Part shown: positions 8,247 through 16,867 of the stretch, piece by piece
Layout of the letters: the number at the start of each line of letters is the position of its first letter
Numbering within the stretch: position 1 is the first letter of the stretch
DNA from: UBA935 sp031555615
GTDB lineage: Bacteria > Bacillota > Clostridia > Lachnospirales > Lachnospiraceae
Direction of reading: 5' to 3'
Assembly: GCA_031555615.1 (NCBI GenBank)
Contig: JAVBUF010000040.1
Location: 49,770 to 113,769 of the forward strand
Length of the DNA: 64,000 nucleotides
Translations under genes and position numbers: made by a program
Notes under the pieces: model-generated
Seen by the model: the letters and a program-made list of their open reading frames with translations, nothing else
Told to the model about the DNA's origin: nothing
The model's database searches: none

Positions 8247-9560
8247 TCAGATATATAAAAGAACCGAAGAGTAAAATGTGCTTTCGTCATATTCAAATTT
8301 GGTAATACCATGGTACTTGGCGGCAATCTTTTCTACGGAAGCAATTCCCACACCAATACGGTCATTTTTGGAAGAAATAAAATGATTATCGGATTTTTGA
8401 ATGATTCCATTATAAGAATTATCCAAAGTGATAACAATCTTGTTTTCCATCTGTTTCAGTGTGAAATGAATGAAAGCCTCACCTGTTGTCTGCCGGGCAC
8501 ACGCTTCGACAGCATTTTCCAGGAGGTTGCCCAGTAAGGTTACCACATCCGGTGTGGCAATGGCAGCATGATCATCATAGTCGGCTTCCACCTGAAAGGT
8601 AATGTTTTGCTTATGGGCCAGGTCGGCATAGTAAATAAGCAGAGCGTTTACAGCGTAATTCTCACAATAAGCGATGGCTTTGTCGGTGGGCAGGTTGGCA
8701 ATATACTGAGCGATATAGGTTTGCAAACCTTCATAATTGTGATCCTCCAGATAGGACTGGATAATGAGAATATTGTGGCGGAAATCATGTCGGGCCCGCC
8801 TGGCTTCATCCAAACGGTTTTTCAAGCTTTCATATTGCACAAACTGCATATTGAGCTGATAATTTTCGGCTTTCAACTGTATAGATTTATAACTTTCCCC
8901 TACCAGATGAGCAATTATAAAAGTAATCAGGAGATTCCCGATATTCAGCAAAGCGGCAAAGAATACATTGTTTAAACTTTTTGAAAAAGCCATCACACCG
9001 CCGTTGGAGAAAAGGTTGAAATAGTAGGAGAAGCAGGATACGGCCGGAACCAGCCACAGAAAATGCCAGATACGGTTATTTTCCGGAAGGACGGTGAGAG
9101 GCCGGATTTTTTTGTCCATTATCATAAACATAATGGGATAACTGATCAGATAAATAATTATCAGGACACCAATGGAACCCAGTGAAAAAGGCGCATCCTC
9201 CAATTCGAAATAGTGGTAAGCAAAGTAACTGTAAAAAACAATCACAAAGCTTTCATAATTTAAAATGATCAGCAGTACAAAGAGCTGTCTCGCAATGGGG
9301 GTACGAACGATTATTTTATAGAGTCCGAGATATAAAGCAATGATGCCGACACTAAAAACCGTGGCCAAAGCCAGGTGATTCCATGCCAGGACCTGGAGAA
9401 ACACCATCAAAGCATAAAGGGAACTAAGAAGGATCCCTATAGTTTTCCGGGAAACACGCAAAAAGTCACGAAATGGTATCAAAGCCAGAATAATAGCGGG
9501 TAGTAGGCTAAAGAGTTCATAAACAGCAATTTCTGTAATTTGCGTCATAGTAAGAGTCAT
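8247..9560 (-). CDS. AgrC-like sensor histidine kinase (GHKL ATPase)
   Basis: A 437-residue membrane sensor. The first 215 or so residues form about six hydrophobic segments, as in peptide-pheromone receptors of the AgrC/FsrC group. Then come a coiled linker, the DEARRARHDFRHNILIIQSY phosphoacceptor helix (His within RHDFRHN) and an ATPase domain with the N-box LLGNLLENAVEAC and the G-box DRIGVGIASVEKIAAKYHG. It overlaps the preceding response regulator gene by ATGA (9557-9560), so the pair is translationally coupled. No agrB or agrD-like gene is visible in the window, so the signal is unknown. Confidence 0.88.
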   Translation of the reverse strand: MTLTMTQITEIAVYELFSLLPAIILALIPFRDFLRVSRKTIGILLSSLYALMVFLQVLAWNHLALATVFSVGIIALYLGLYKIIVRTPIARQLFVLLIILNYESFVIVFYSYFAYHYFELEDAPFSLGSIGVLIIIYLISYPIMFMIMDKKIRPLTVLPENNRIWHFLWLVPAVSCFSYYFNLFSNGGVMAFSKSLNNVFFAALLNIGNLLITFIIAHLVGESYKSIQLKAENYQLNMQFVQYESLKNRLDEARRARHDFRHNILIIQSYLEDHNYEGLQTYIAQYIANLPTDKAIAYCENYAVNALLIYYADLAHKQNITFQVEADYDDHAAIATPDVVTLLGNLLENAVEACARQTTGEAFIHFTLKQMENKIVITLDNSYNGIIQKSDNHFISSKNDRIGVGIASVEKIAAKYHGITKFEYDESTFYSSVLLYI

Positions 9561-10291
9561 AAATCCCGGCTCCTTGCTTTATCAAAAAGGTAATCCGAAT
9601 AAATTTTCAGAATCTCCGCTTTTTCTTTTTTGCGGAACGGAATCCTTTCGCCGTTAGTCATCAGGAAAGTCAGGTCAGTAGCCTTGTCGATATGATTGAG
9701 ATTGATAATACATCCCCGGTAGCAAAGCAAAAATTCAGGATAGGGTGTCAGCATCTCGGCAAGATAAGAAAAGGAAACGCGGGATTTCTGAATTCCTGCT
9801 GAGTTGGTATGTATTTGGGCATAGTGCCCTTCCATATCACAATAAATAATATCCTGCAAAAGAATTTTCAGTTTTTCATGGCCGTTTATGATTTCAATAA
9901 ATTGCTGTTCTTTAAGGCGTTTATAGTCGATCAGGGACATGATGGCGAAAAGCTCATCATAAACAAGCGGCTTGACGAGATAGCCGGAAGCTTTTACCTT
10001 GTAGCAATCGATAGCAAAATCACGGGTGGTGGTAACGAAGATAAGAATAACCGAAGAATCCGCTTTTCTAATCTGTCTGGCTATTTCCAGACCGGTAGAG
10101 GTACCGAGATAATAATCAATAAAAATCAAATCATAAGCTTTGGGAACAAATTGTTCCCAAAATATATCTTCTTTTTGAAAGGGAAATATCTGGCATGCCA
10201 AATTAGCATGATTTTCTTTAAAATACTTTTGGAGTTGTTTAATGATGATGAACGCGTCATCAAATCGATCGTCGATTACCGCAATTTTCAT
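9557..10291 (-). CDS. LytTR-family response regulator (AgrA-like)
   Basis: A 244-residue regulator with an N-terminal receiver domain (acidic pocket in AVIDDRFDD, phosphoacceptor Asp in DLIFIDYYLG near residue 58, Thr in FVTTTR, Lys in GYLVKPL) and a C-terminal LytTR DNA-binding domain (residues about 135-240: DIIYCDMEGHYAQIHT, FLLCYRGCIINLNHID, IPFRKKEKAEI). It is the cognate partner of the overlapping AgrC-like kinase. It sits divergent from the stefin-like gene at 10461, which is therefore a candidate target. A TTTACA-17-TATAAT promoter lies upstream. Confidence 0.92.
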   Translation of the reverse strand: MKIAVIDDRFDDAFIIIKQLQKYFKENHANLACQIFPFQKEDIFWEQFVPKAYDLIFIDYYLGTSTGLEIARQIRKADSSVILIFVTTTRDFAIDCYKVKASGYLVKPLVYDELFAIMSLIDYKRLKEQQFIEIINGHEKLKILLQDIIYCDMEGHYAQIHTNSAGIQKSRVSFSYLAEMLTPYPEFLLCYRGCIINLNHIDKATDLTFLMTNGERIPFRKKEKAEILKIYSDYLFDKARSRDL

Positions 10292-10328
10292 AGATTGTAA
10301 GACTCCCCATAAATTTACATTTTTTTAC

Positions 10329-10357
10329 ATTATAACCCCAAGTTGTCTGAATGTAAA
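10329..10357 (-). promoter_or_regulatory. Promoter of the two-component operon
   Basis: On the minus strand TTTACA (10357-10352), a 17-base spacer and TATAAT (10334-10329), 38 bases before the regulator start codon. Confidence 0.65.
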
Positions 10358-10415
10358 TATTTTAAAGCCAAATAGTGACGTTTGGCGGCCAGATAATTTT
10401 CTTTTTCAAACAATA

Positions 10416-10424
10416 TGTTAGAAT
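10416..10424 (+). promoter_or_regulatory. Extended -10 promoter for the stefin-like gene
   Basis: TGTTAGAAT is an extended -10 element 37 bases before the ATG at 10461. The -35 region is poor, which would fit an activated promoter. The neighbouring LytTR regulator is a possible activator. Confidence 0.35.
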
Positions 10425-10460
10425 AAAAGAACAAATAACAAAAATAAAGGAGGAAGCATT

Positions 10461-10766
10461 ATGTCAGATTTAGGAACATTAGCAGGAGGATGGAATGTAG
10501 AAGTGGCAGTGGGTGCCATGCCGGAGAAAGTAGCAACCGGGTTCGCTCAGGTATTTGAGGATATTGTCGGTGCCAGTTATGTGCCGCTGGTTTATTGCGG
10601 AAGTCAGATTGTAAACGGAACCAATTATATGATCATATGTGAGCAGACCTTGATAACCAATCCTCCGGCAAATCATGTTGTCAAAGTGGTGCTCCATGAA
10701 ACATTGCCTGAAGAGGGTGAGATCATGGGAGAATTTTCGATTTTGTATATTGAAACAATTGTGTAA
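10461..10766 (+). CDS. Stefin/cystatin-like small protein
   Basis: A 101-residue protein without signal peptide that resembles type 1 cystatins (stefins), tight inhibitors of papain-family cysteine proteases. Three family landmarks occur in order at the right spacing: a glycine-containing N-terminal trunk (TLAGGW, residues 6-11), the first hairpin QIVNGTNYMI (residues about 51-60, matching the QVVAGTNYYI-type loop), and VVKVVLHETLPEEGE (about residues 75-89) in place of the stefin VFKSLPGQNE-type second hairpin. Length also matches (stefins are about 98-103 residues). AAAGGAGG precedes the ATG. It is transcribed alone, divergent from the two-component system. Function as a protease inhibitor is inferred; a target protease is not visible nearby. 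Confidence 0.7.
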   Translation: MSDLGTLAGGWNVEVAVGAMPEKVATGFAQVFEDIVGASYVPLVYCGSQIVNGTNYMIICEQTLITNPPANHVVKVVLHETLPEEGEIMGEFSILYIETIV

Positions 10767-10782
10767 AAGTAAAAAGAGGATT

Positions 10783-10812
10783 AGAATGAGTGGTGTATCA
10801 GCCACTCATTCT
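10783..10812 (+). terminator. Stem-loop after the stefin-like gene
   Basis: Perfect 11-bp stem AGAATGAGTGG (10783-10793) and CCACTCATTCT (10802-10812) with an 8-base loop. There is no strong T run after it, so it may be a weak terminator or an mRNA 3' end. Confidence 0.5.
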
Positions 10813-10865
10813 GTGTCTGTACAAATAAAAATAATAAAAGTTTGAAAAACAGTGAGGTAAAGCAT

Positions 10866-12422
10866 ATGAATCAGCAATTAGCCGATCAAGTAAATGAATA
10901 TTTCAAGGCCCTCAGCAAAGTATCCAGACCATCAAAAAAAGAAGAAGCAGCCAGTGAGTTTATGGTGGCTTTTGCCAAAGAACACAATTTGTCTTATTTA
11001 AGGGATAAGATGAACAATGTCATTGTAAAAAAAGAAGCCCAGGGAAAAGCTGTTGGAACAAATTCGGAACCGGTCATTTTGCAGGCTCATTTGGATATGG
11101 TTTGTGTGCCCAGGGATTATGACTGGGCACAAGGCGTCCAGACGACGGAACCGGAGAAGGATCCACTGGGACGAGGCATGATCATGCGCGGCCGTGATGA
11201 GGTCACCGGAAGATATACTTCACTGGGAGCAGATGATGGTATCGGTGTTGCCACTATTATGGGAATACTGGATGATCAGGAAATATCCCATCCTCCGATC
11301 CTCGCCGTCTTTACCACGGATGAAGAAGCCGGCATGGGCGGTGCCAGGGGTTTAACCAGGGAAGATATGCAGGAAGTGGCAGGGGATCTGGATTTGAGTA
11401 CAGCCAGAATGATCAATATTGACGAAGAGGAAGATGGCCGGTTTAGTGTGGGATGTGCCGGTGGCGTCAGAGCCAACCTGGTCTTACCGATCCAGTGGAA
11501 GAAAAGGCCTAAAAATCTCAGCATATATAAAATAGCCATTACCGGGCTGACCGGCGGACATTCCGGTGTGGAAATTGATAAAAAGCGAGCGAATGCTCAC
11601 CGGCTGATGGGTAGGGTACTGGATGATCTGCAGGGAAAAGGAGTAAAAATCTACATGTTCAATATCTCCGGTGGGGAGTTTGATAATGCCATTGCCAGAG
11701 AAAGCTGCGCGGAGGTTGGGATTGTAAAAGGACAGGAACAGCTGTTTGAAGAGAGTATCCGCAAGATGGGTGAAATTTTTAATTGGGAATATAATCGTTC
11801 TTCCCGCGAAAAAGATAGAATCGAACCCAATTTATCTGTTTCTTACGAGGTCTTGCCGGATATTAATACCCATATAAGGTATTCAGGCAAAATGTTAAAT
11901 AAGGTTATTACCATATTGATGCTGATCCCCAATGATGTACTGGCCATGGATATTGAGGAATCCGGTTTGGTAGAAACCTCCAGTAACCTTGGCGTAATCA
12001 GGACGGAAAATGATGCCCTGTGGTTTACCTGTGCCACCAGAAGCTCGGTGGATTCACGCAAGCGGATGGTGTTAAATCAGATGCAGCGCCTGATGGACAG
12101 CGTTGGCGGAGTACTGATTGAAAAGGATGATTACCCGGGTGGGGAATATCGGAAGGAATCACCGTTAAGGGATATTTTTATGGAAACCTATCAGGAATTG
12201 TTTTCAGAACCGGAACCGGTTGCCAGACCGATTCATGCCGGTCTGGAATGCGGCTATTTTGCCGGGAAGCTGGGGAACATTGATATGATTGCCTGTGGAC
12301 CCACTATCCACGATGTTCATACCATTAACGAAACCTTGTTTTTGGATACGGTTCCTAAGACCGTAGAGCTGCTGGTAAAGGTTCTTGAAAAACTGATAAA
12401 GGAAAAAGAGTCCTTAGATTAG
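10866..12422 (+). CDS. pepD: Aminoacyl-histidine dipeptidase (PepD, M20 family)
   Basis: A 518-residue metallopeptidase of the PepD (beta-alanyl-histidine dipeptidase, carnosinase-like) group, which cleaves dipeptides in the cytoplasm. The M20 zinc ligands and catalytic residues are visible in order: LQAHLDMV (His, then catalytic Asp two residues later) near residue 75, GADDGIG near 120, FTTDEEAGMGG near 145, HAGLECGYF near 465 and GPTIHDVHT near 485. Length matches the family. I start at the ATG at 10866, preceded by GTGAGGT, instead of the TTG at 10842. Its stop overlaps by 9 bases the stop end of the convergent GT2-TPR gene. Confidence 0.92.
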   Translation: MNQQLADQVNEYFKALSKVSRPSKKEEAASEFMVAFAKEHNLSYLRDKMNNVIVKKEAQGKAVGTNSEPVILQAHLDMVCVPRDYDWAQGVQTTEPEKDPLGRGMIMRGRDEVTGRYTSLGADDGIGVATIMGILDDQEISHPPILAVFTTDEEAGMGGARGLTREDMQEVAGDLDLSTARMINIDEEEDGRFSVGCAGGVRANLVLPIQWKKRPKNLSIYKIAITGLTGGHSGVEIDKKRANAHRLMGRVLDDLQGKGVKIYMFNISGGEFDNAIARESCAEVGIVKGQEQLFEESIRKMGEIFNWEYNRSSREKDRIEPNLSVSYEVLPDINTHIRYSGKMLNKVITILMLIPNDVLAMDIEESGLVETSSNLGVIRTENDALWFTCATRSSVDSRKRMVLNQMQRLMDSVGGVLIEKDDYPGGEYRKESPLRDIFMETYQELFSEPEPVARPIHAGLECGYFAGKLGNIDMIACGPTIHDVHTINETLFLDTVPKTVELLVKVLEKLIKEKESLD

Positions 12423-13475
12423 ATTCTGCAAACGCTTCTGAGCCGGTTCATAATTACCGCATCGCCGATAGTAATCTTTGGCCTGTGCAGTATTGCCGGT
12501 ACATTCGTAAATCACCCCGATATTATAATAAGCGCTGTAACTGTTCACCCCTTCCACTGCGTAGGCGTGAAAGGTTACAGCCTTTTTAAATTCAGTGATG
12601 GCGGAATCAAACATGGCATTATTCATATAGATCAGTCCCATCAAAAAGGGAAAGTCAGCCCGGGTGGCAAATTCTTCATAGATATTTTCAAAGCTTAATG
12701 CTTCTTCATAGCGTTTTAAATCCAACAGGCAGTAACCATAGGATTCCACCATGGTCTGCACATACTCCAACTGAGGATTGACATCAAAAGAAAGTCCCAG
12801 ATCATAGTAATGACAAGCTTTTTCCGTGTCCTTCAAGGCGGCATATGATTTGCCGATTTGGTAATAGGTATAGGGAGCCGGTCCATTTTTCTCTAAATCA
12901 AGGAACAGCAGTTCCAGATTGCGGTTGGCCTTTTCGACGGCAACATTTTGGTTTACATAACCTTCATGATAACAGCTCAAAGGAATCGGAAAATAAGCAG
13001 GTTCTTTACCGTCAATCCGTACCACCTGTTCATGAATGATGCCCGCATAATGATATTCCTGTTTGGAGAAAAGCCGTGCCACCCGCTCTGTAAGGATACT
13101 GGCAGTACCGCCGGATTGAGAGCCCGTATTATAGGGATTATTCCGGATCAGCATCCCGGCTCCGTGAGGATTTTGTCTGATGGACTTATTCATTTCATCC
13201 ATATCAATAGTTTCTAAAAATTCATCACAATCGATAACCAGTATCCATTCATTTGATGCCTTGGAAATGGAAAAATTTCTGGCGGCACTGAAATCGTTTA
13301 TCCATTCAAAATGAAAGACTTTTGATGTATACTCCAGGGCAATCTCCACCGTTCGGTCCGTAGAACCCGTATCCACTACAACAATTTCAAAATTATAGGG
13401 AGATAAAAGCTGCAGACATTTTTCAATATATTTTTCTTCGTTTTTAGCGATCATGCAAACGGAAACAGATATCAT
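12414..13475 (-). CDS. GT2 glycosyltransferase with TPR repeats
   Basis: A 353-residue protein. Residues 1-210 are a family 2 glycosyltransferase of the short SunS/WaaE-like type (SVCMIAKNEEKYIEKCL, VVVDTGSTDRTVEIA, the DCDEFLE metal site and NFSISKASNEWIL). Residues about 210-353 are tetratricopeptide-like repeats (YYQIGKSYAALKDTEKACHY, YYNIGVIYECTGNTAQAKDY). This architecture is common in Clostridial protein glycosyltransferases. No membrane segment. GGAGTG precedes the ATG and a TTGTTT-17-TATAAT promoter lies upstream. Acceptor unknown; flagellin or a surface glycan are possible. Confidence 0.85.
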   Translation of the reverse strand: MISVSVCMIAKNEEKYIEKCLQLLSPYNFEIVVVDTGSTDRTVEIALEYTSKVFHFEWINDFSAARNFSISKASNEWILVIDCDEFLETIDMDEMNKSIRQNPHGAGMLIRNNPYNTGSQSGGTASILTERVARLFSKQEYHYAGIIHEQVVRIDGKEPAYFPIPLSCYHEGYVNQNVAVEKANRNLELLFLDLEKNGPAPYTYYQIGKSYAALKDTEKACHYYDLGLSFDVNPQLEYVQTMVESYGYCLLDLKRYEEALSFENIYEEFATRADFPFLMGLIYMNNAMFDSAITEFKKAVTFHAYAVEGVNSYSAYYNIGVIYECTGNTAQAKDYYRRCGNYEPAQKRLQNLI

Positions 13476-13507
13476 GGGAACACTCCAATCTCAGTATTAT
13501 GATCATA

Positions 13508-13536
13508 ATTATAAGGGGTCTGTCAGGAATAAACAA
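13508..13536 (-). promoter_or_regulatory. Promoter of the GT2-TPR gene
   Basis: On the minus strand TTGTTT (13536-13531), a 17-base spacer and TATAAT (13513-13508), 33 bases before the start codon. Confidence 0.55.
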
Positions 13537-13663
13537 CAAATAAATTTTCAATAATATTTTGAATGGGCAAAAATCTATTGACATGTAAAAAAACCAGATT
13601 TCACAAGGGATTGAAGGGATTTTCAAGACCCCAAAAACAATTTTTTTGTGCAACAATACGATA

Positions 13664-13692
13664 TTGACGAGAGGATTTTTTGAGAATATAGT
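13664..13692 (+). promoter_or_regulatory. Promoter of the coiled-coil gene
   Basis: TTGACG (13664-13669), a 17-base spacer and TATAGT (13687-13692), 54 bases before the ATG at 13746. Confidence 0.6.
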
Positions 13693-13745
13693 TAGGGTAA
13701 TCCATACAGAGTTATACAAATATTTTGACGGAGGGAGGTGAAAGG

Positions 13746-14381
13746 ATGACGGAAGATAATAAATTAGATATGATAATTGAAATGGTAAAAGCCATGGAAA
13801 CCAGAATAAACCAACGGTTTGATCAATTAGAAGCCCAAATGAATGAGCGAATGGACCGCTTAGAAGAGCGAATGGACCGCCTGGAAGAGCGGATGGACCG
13901 CCTGGAAGAGCGAATAGCCCACTTGGAAACACAGGTGTATCGTCTGGAACTTCGGATGAACGAACTGGAAGAGCGAATGGATAAACTGGAAGCCCGTATG
14001 GAACGGGTAGAAGGTATCATGAAAATTATCCTGGAGCGAATGGATCTGCTTGAATCGCATTTGGAAAGTGTTGAACTGCGGTTAGGCAGTATAGAGGTTC
14101 GTGTGGCTGCCATGGAAGAGCGCATCAAAATGATTGAAGACAGAGATAAAGGTACAGGAAGGCAGCTGGCGGCGCTGGGAATGACTTTGGAGAATGACAT
14201 AAGGAATCAGATTATGTTCATTGCAGAAGGGCATGTAGCATTATCACGGAAACTGGATGTATACTATGAACAGGTAGTGGCAGTACTGAACAGTACAGAG
14301 CAGCAGGGTATGCTTTTACAGCAGCACGATATTGATATCAGAAAGATCAAGTCTAAATTAACAGCGGGAGGCATTGTCTAA
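13746..14381 (+). CDS. Coiled-coil protein of unknown function
   Basis: A 211-residue, almost wholly alpha-helical protein. From about residue 25 to 130 it is an uninterrupted heptad array, beginning with three nearly identical units (ERMDRLE) and continuing with LEERIAHLE, MNELEERMDKLE and ISSUE-free spacing of hydrophobic a/d positions. The C-terminal 80 residues are less regular. No signal peptide, membrane segment or enzymatic motif. GGAGGTG at 13734-13740 fixes the ATG at 13746 instead of the TTG at 13725. Such proteins are often annotated as chromosome-segregation ATPase-like, but no ATPase site is present. I cannot assign a function. Confidence 0.8.
   Translation: MTEDNKLDMIIEMVKAMETRINQRFDQLEAQMNERMDRLEERMDRLEERMDRLEERIAHLETQVYRLELRMNELEERMDKLEARMERVEGIMKIILERMDLLESHLESVELRLGSIEVRVAAMEERIKMIEDRDKGTGRQLAALGMTLENDIRNQIMFIAEGHVALSRKLDVYYEQVVAVLNSTEQQGMLLQQHDIDIRKIKSKLTAGGIV
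13843..13930. repeat. In-gene 21-base tandem repeat coding heptads
   Basis: Three to four copies of a 21-base unit of the form GAGCGAATGGACCGCCTGGAA in the coiled-coil gene. Each codes one heptad of a leucine/methionine coiled coil. Confidence 0.75.
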
Positions 14382-14422
14382 ACGGCAATGTGCCAAAAAG
14401 CAGGCAGTGCCTCCGCATCAGA

Positions 14423-14436
14423 TGTCTGGCCAGACA
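14423..14436. promoter_or_regulatory. Perfect 14-bp palindrome TGTCTGGCCAGACA
   Basis: An exact palindrome with no loop in the 217-base gap between the coiled-coil gene and the FkbH operon, about 100 bases upstream of the operon promoter. It could be an operator; no regulator is identified. Confidence 0.3.
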
Positions 14437-14537
14437 AAGAAGTAATCTAAATAATCAAAACTAATTTCCCAAATCTTAAGGAAAATAATGCAAATTTATT
14501 GTATGACTCTGTATTGGAGATATTGGAGAACTTATCT

Positions 14538-14566
14538 TTGCATACTTATACAGAATATATTATAAT
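14538..14566 (+). promoter_or_regulatory. Promoter of the FkbH-VOC-ACP-MBOAT operon
   Basis: TTGCAT (14538-14543), a 17-base spacer and TATAAT (14561-14566), 32 bases before the GTG start at 14599. Confidence 0.65.
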
Positions 14567-14598
14567 AGGGGATATTAAATCCAAAAGTGAGGTCCCCC

Positions 14599-16410
14599 GT
14601 GCGAGAACTGGAATATCCCTTCGATAGTGAATATATACTAAAAAAATCAAAAAAAATAAAACGTGAACTGCTGGAACAGAAAGCAGAAAGTACTTTTTTA
14701 TCTAAAAAAATAGCAGTCTTGGGCGGCAGCACCACCCATGACATTATCCGTATTTTAGAGTTGTTTTTATTAAAAGAAGGAATCAAAGCAGATTTTTATG
14801 AATCGGAATTCGGTCAGTACTGGCAGGATGCCATGTTTGATAATCCGGCTCTTGCGGAGTTTGCTCCCGATATTATTTTTATCCATACAAGCAGCCGTAA
14901 CCTTTCCGCTTTTCCGGCCCTTACAGATACGGCACAAGAGGTGGAGGCAGCTTTGCAGGAGCAGTTTTCCCATTTTACAGCCATGTGGGACAGGCTGCGG
15001 GAAGTGTATCAATGTCCGGTTATCCAGAATAATTTTGAATATCCCTTTTACCGGCTGATGGGTAATAAGGAAGCCAGTGATATTCATGGAAAAAATTATT
15101 ATGTAAACCGGCTGAATCTCTTATTTGCCGAATATGCCCAGAAAAATGAGAATTTCCATATTCACGATATTCACTATATATCAGCCGCCTGCGGCCTGGA
15201 AAAGTGGGCTGATCCATTTTACTGGCATATGTACAAGTATGCGCTGAATATGCAGGCCATTCCGGATTTTGCTTTCAGTTTATCCCATATCATCAAGTCG
15301 GTATTCGGTAAAAACAAAAAAGGGCTGGTGCTGGATCTGGATAATACCCTTTGGGGCGGCATCGTCGGGGATGACGGTGTGGAACAGCTGGAGATTGGCC
15401 CGGAAACCGCCATGGGACAGGTGTACGGAGAATTCCAAAGTTATATCAAAGCGCATAAAGACTTAGGGATCATCCTGAATGTGAATTCCAAAAATGAAAA
15501 AGAAAATGCTTTGGCAGGATTGAATCACCCCGACGGGGTTTTAAAGCCGGAAGATTTTGTCCTGATTAAGGCCAACTGGGAACCCAAAAGCAAAAATTTG
15601 CTGGAGATTGCGGCAGAGCTGGAGATATTGCCGGAATCACTGGTTTTTGTGGATGACAATCCGGCGGAGCGGGAGATTGTCCGGCAGCAGGTAAGCGGTG
15701 CGGCAGTGCCGGAGATTACCCTGGCGGGCAGTGAAAGCCTGATGCCGGAGCAGTATATTCGGATTTTGGATAAGAACGGTTATTTTGAAGTCACCGGTCT
15801 TTCCCAGGATGACAAAAAACGAAATGAAATGTATAAGGCCAATGTCATCAGAAAGCAGCAGGCCGGTACCTATGAAAATATGAGTGATTATCTGCAATCA
15901 TTGGAGATGGTGGGCACCATCAGGGAATTTGAGCCTATATATATGGCCAGGATCGCCCAGCTGACCAATAAGAGCAATCAGTTCAATCTCACCACCAGAC
16001 GGCTGACCCAGAATGAGATCCAGCAGATTGCCGCGGATGGAGAGCATATTGCCCTATATGGCAAGCTGGTTGACAAGTTCGGGGACAATGGTGTAGTATC
16101 GGTGGTAATCGGGCGTAAGGAGGAAAACTGCCTTCACTTGGAACTGTGGCTGATGAGCTGCCGGGTGCTGAAACGGGATATGGAGTATGCCATGATGGAT
16201 ACAGTGGTGGAAGAGTGCAGAAAGTGCGGAATTACGACTATCAGAGGATATTACTATCCCACTGCTAAGAATGCCATGGTCAAAGATTTTTATTATCTGC
16301 AGGGCTTTCGTAAGATTGGCGAGGATGCAGAAGGCAATACCACATGGGAATTTGTTATTCCGGCAGACTATGAATATAAAAATAAAGTCATAGCAGTTAA
16401 TCCGAAGTGA
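14599..16410 (+). CDS. FkbH-like HAD-IIIC enzyme (predicted glyceroyl-ACP forming)
   Basis: A 603-residue protein with the three-part layout of long FkbH-like enzymes. It has an N-terminal SGNH-like region (VLGGSTTHDI near residue 40), a HAD subfamily IIIC domain (VLDLDNTLWGGIVGDDG near 245-260, ILNVNSKNE, VFVDDNPAERE near 350) and a C-terminal GNAT-like domain (residues about 435-595). Characterised FkbH relatives take a glyceryl group from 1,3-bisphosphoglycerate, dephosphorylate it and load it on an acyl carrier protein. An ACP gene lies 458 bases downstream in the same operon, which supports that role. I use the GTG at 14599 because GAGGT stands 5 bases upstream; the GTG at 14587 is possible. 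Cytoplasmic. Confidence 0.85.
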   Translation: MRELEYPFDSEYILKKSKKIKRELLEQKAESTFLSKKIAVLGGSTTHDIIRILELFLLKEGIKADFYESEFGQYWQDAMFDNPALAEFAPDIIFIHTSSRNLSAFPALTDTAQEVEAALQEQFSHFTAMWDRLREVYQCPVIQNNFEYPFYRLMGNKEASDIHGKNYYVNRLNLLFAEYAQKNENFHIHDIHYISAACGLEKWADPFYWHMYKYALNMQAIPDFAFSLSHIIKSVFGKNKKGLVLDLDNTLWGGIVGDDGVEQLEIGPETAMGQVYGEFQSYIKAHKDLGIILNVNSKNEKENALAGLNHPDGVLKPEDFVLIKANWEPKSKNLLEIAAELEILPESLVFVDDNPAEREIVRQQVSGAAVPEITLAGSESLMPEQYIRILDKNGYFEVTGLSQDDKKRNEMYKANVIRKQQAGTYENMSDYLQSLEMVGTIREFEPIYMARIAQLTNKSNQFNLTTRRLTQNEIQQIAADGEHIALYGKLVDKFGDNGVVSVVIGRKEENCLHLELWLMSCRVLKRDMEYAMMDTVVEECRKCGITTIRGYYYPTAKNAMVKDFYYLQGFRKIGEDAEGNTTWEFVIPADYEYKNKVIAVNPK

Positions 16411-16428
16411 AAGCAGGGAGAGATACAG

Positions 16429-16830
16429 ATGAAGATTCACCACATAGGATATCTTGTCAAAAAAATAGTTAAAGCAATCCAAACATTTACGGAACTGGGA
16501 TATGAAGCCGAAGGAGAAGTGGTATATGATGCCCACCGCAAGGTGGATATTTGCTTTATGCAAAAAGAAGGATACCGAATTGAACTGGTTGCTCCGGCCG
16601 GGCCGGATTCGGTGGTAGCCGGACTGGTCAAGCGCTTCAAGAACAGTCCCTATCATATTTGTTATGAATCCGAGAATTTTGATGAGGATATGGAGAAACT
16701 ATGTGCCAATGGGTATGTTTGTATGGAAGAAGCCTGTGAGGCACCGGCCATTGAAAATCGCCGGGTAGTTTTTTTGATGAACCCGGTTATCGGTATAATA
16801 GAAATAGTTGAATTTATGCCGGTCAGATGA
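16429..16830 (+). CDS. VOC-family protein (glyoxalase/epimerase-like)
   Basis: A 133-residue protein of the vicinal oxygen chelate fold, closest in look to methylmalonyl-CoA epimerase-type members. The first half has the metal-ligand start MKIHHIGYLVKKI and RIELVAPAG; the second has YHICYE and the closing GIIEIVEFMP, giving the usual His, Glu, His, Glu ligand pattern. It begins 18 bases after the FkbH stop and precedes the ACP by 37 bases, so it belongs to the operon. It may act on the ACP-bound acyl group (epimerisation or isomerisation), but that is inference. Confidence 0.8.
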   Translation: MKIHHIGYLVKKIVKAIQTFTELGYEAEGEVVYDAHRKVDICFMQKEGYRIELVAPAGPDSVVAGLVKRFKNSPYHICYESENFDEDMEKLCANGYVCMEEACEAPAIENRRVVFLMNPVIGIIEIVEFMPVR

Positions 16831-16867
16831 TAAACTGGAGATACTATGAAAAAAGTAAGGAGACCAC

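Noticed and set aside
10375..10385. LytTR-type binding half site (GACGTTTGG) upstream of the stefin-like gene
   Set aside because: Only one half site fits; no second copy stands at the usual 20-22-base distance, so I do not list it.
13843..13930. Short repeated units resembling a CRISPR array
   Set aside because: The 21-base units are in phase, code heptads and have no unique spacers.
14369..14420. Terminator after the coiled-coil gene
   Set aside because: GC-rich inverted segments (GGAGGCATTG and CAGTGCCTCC) exist, but with mismatches and no T run.
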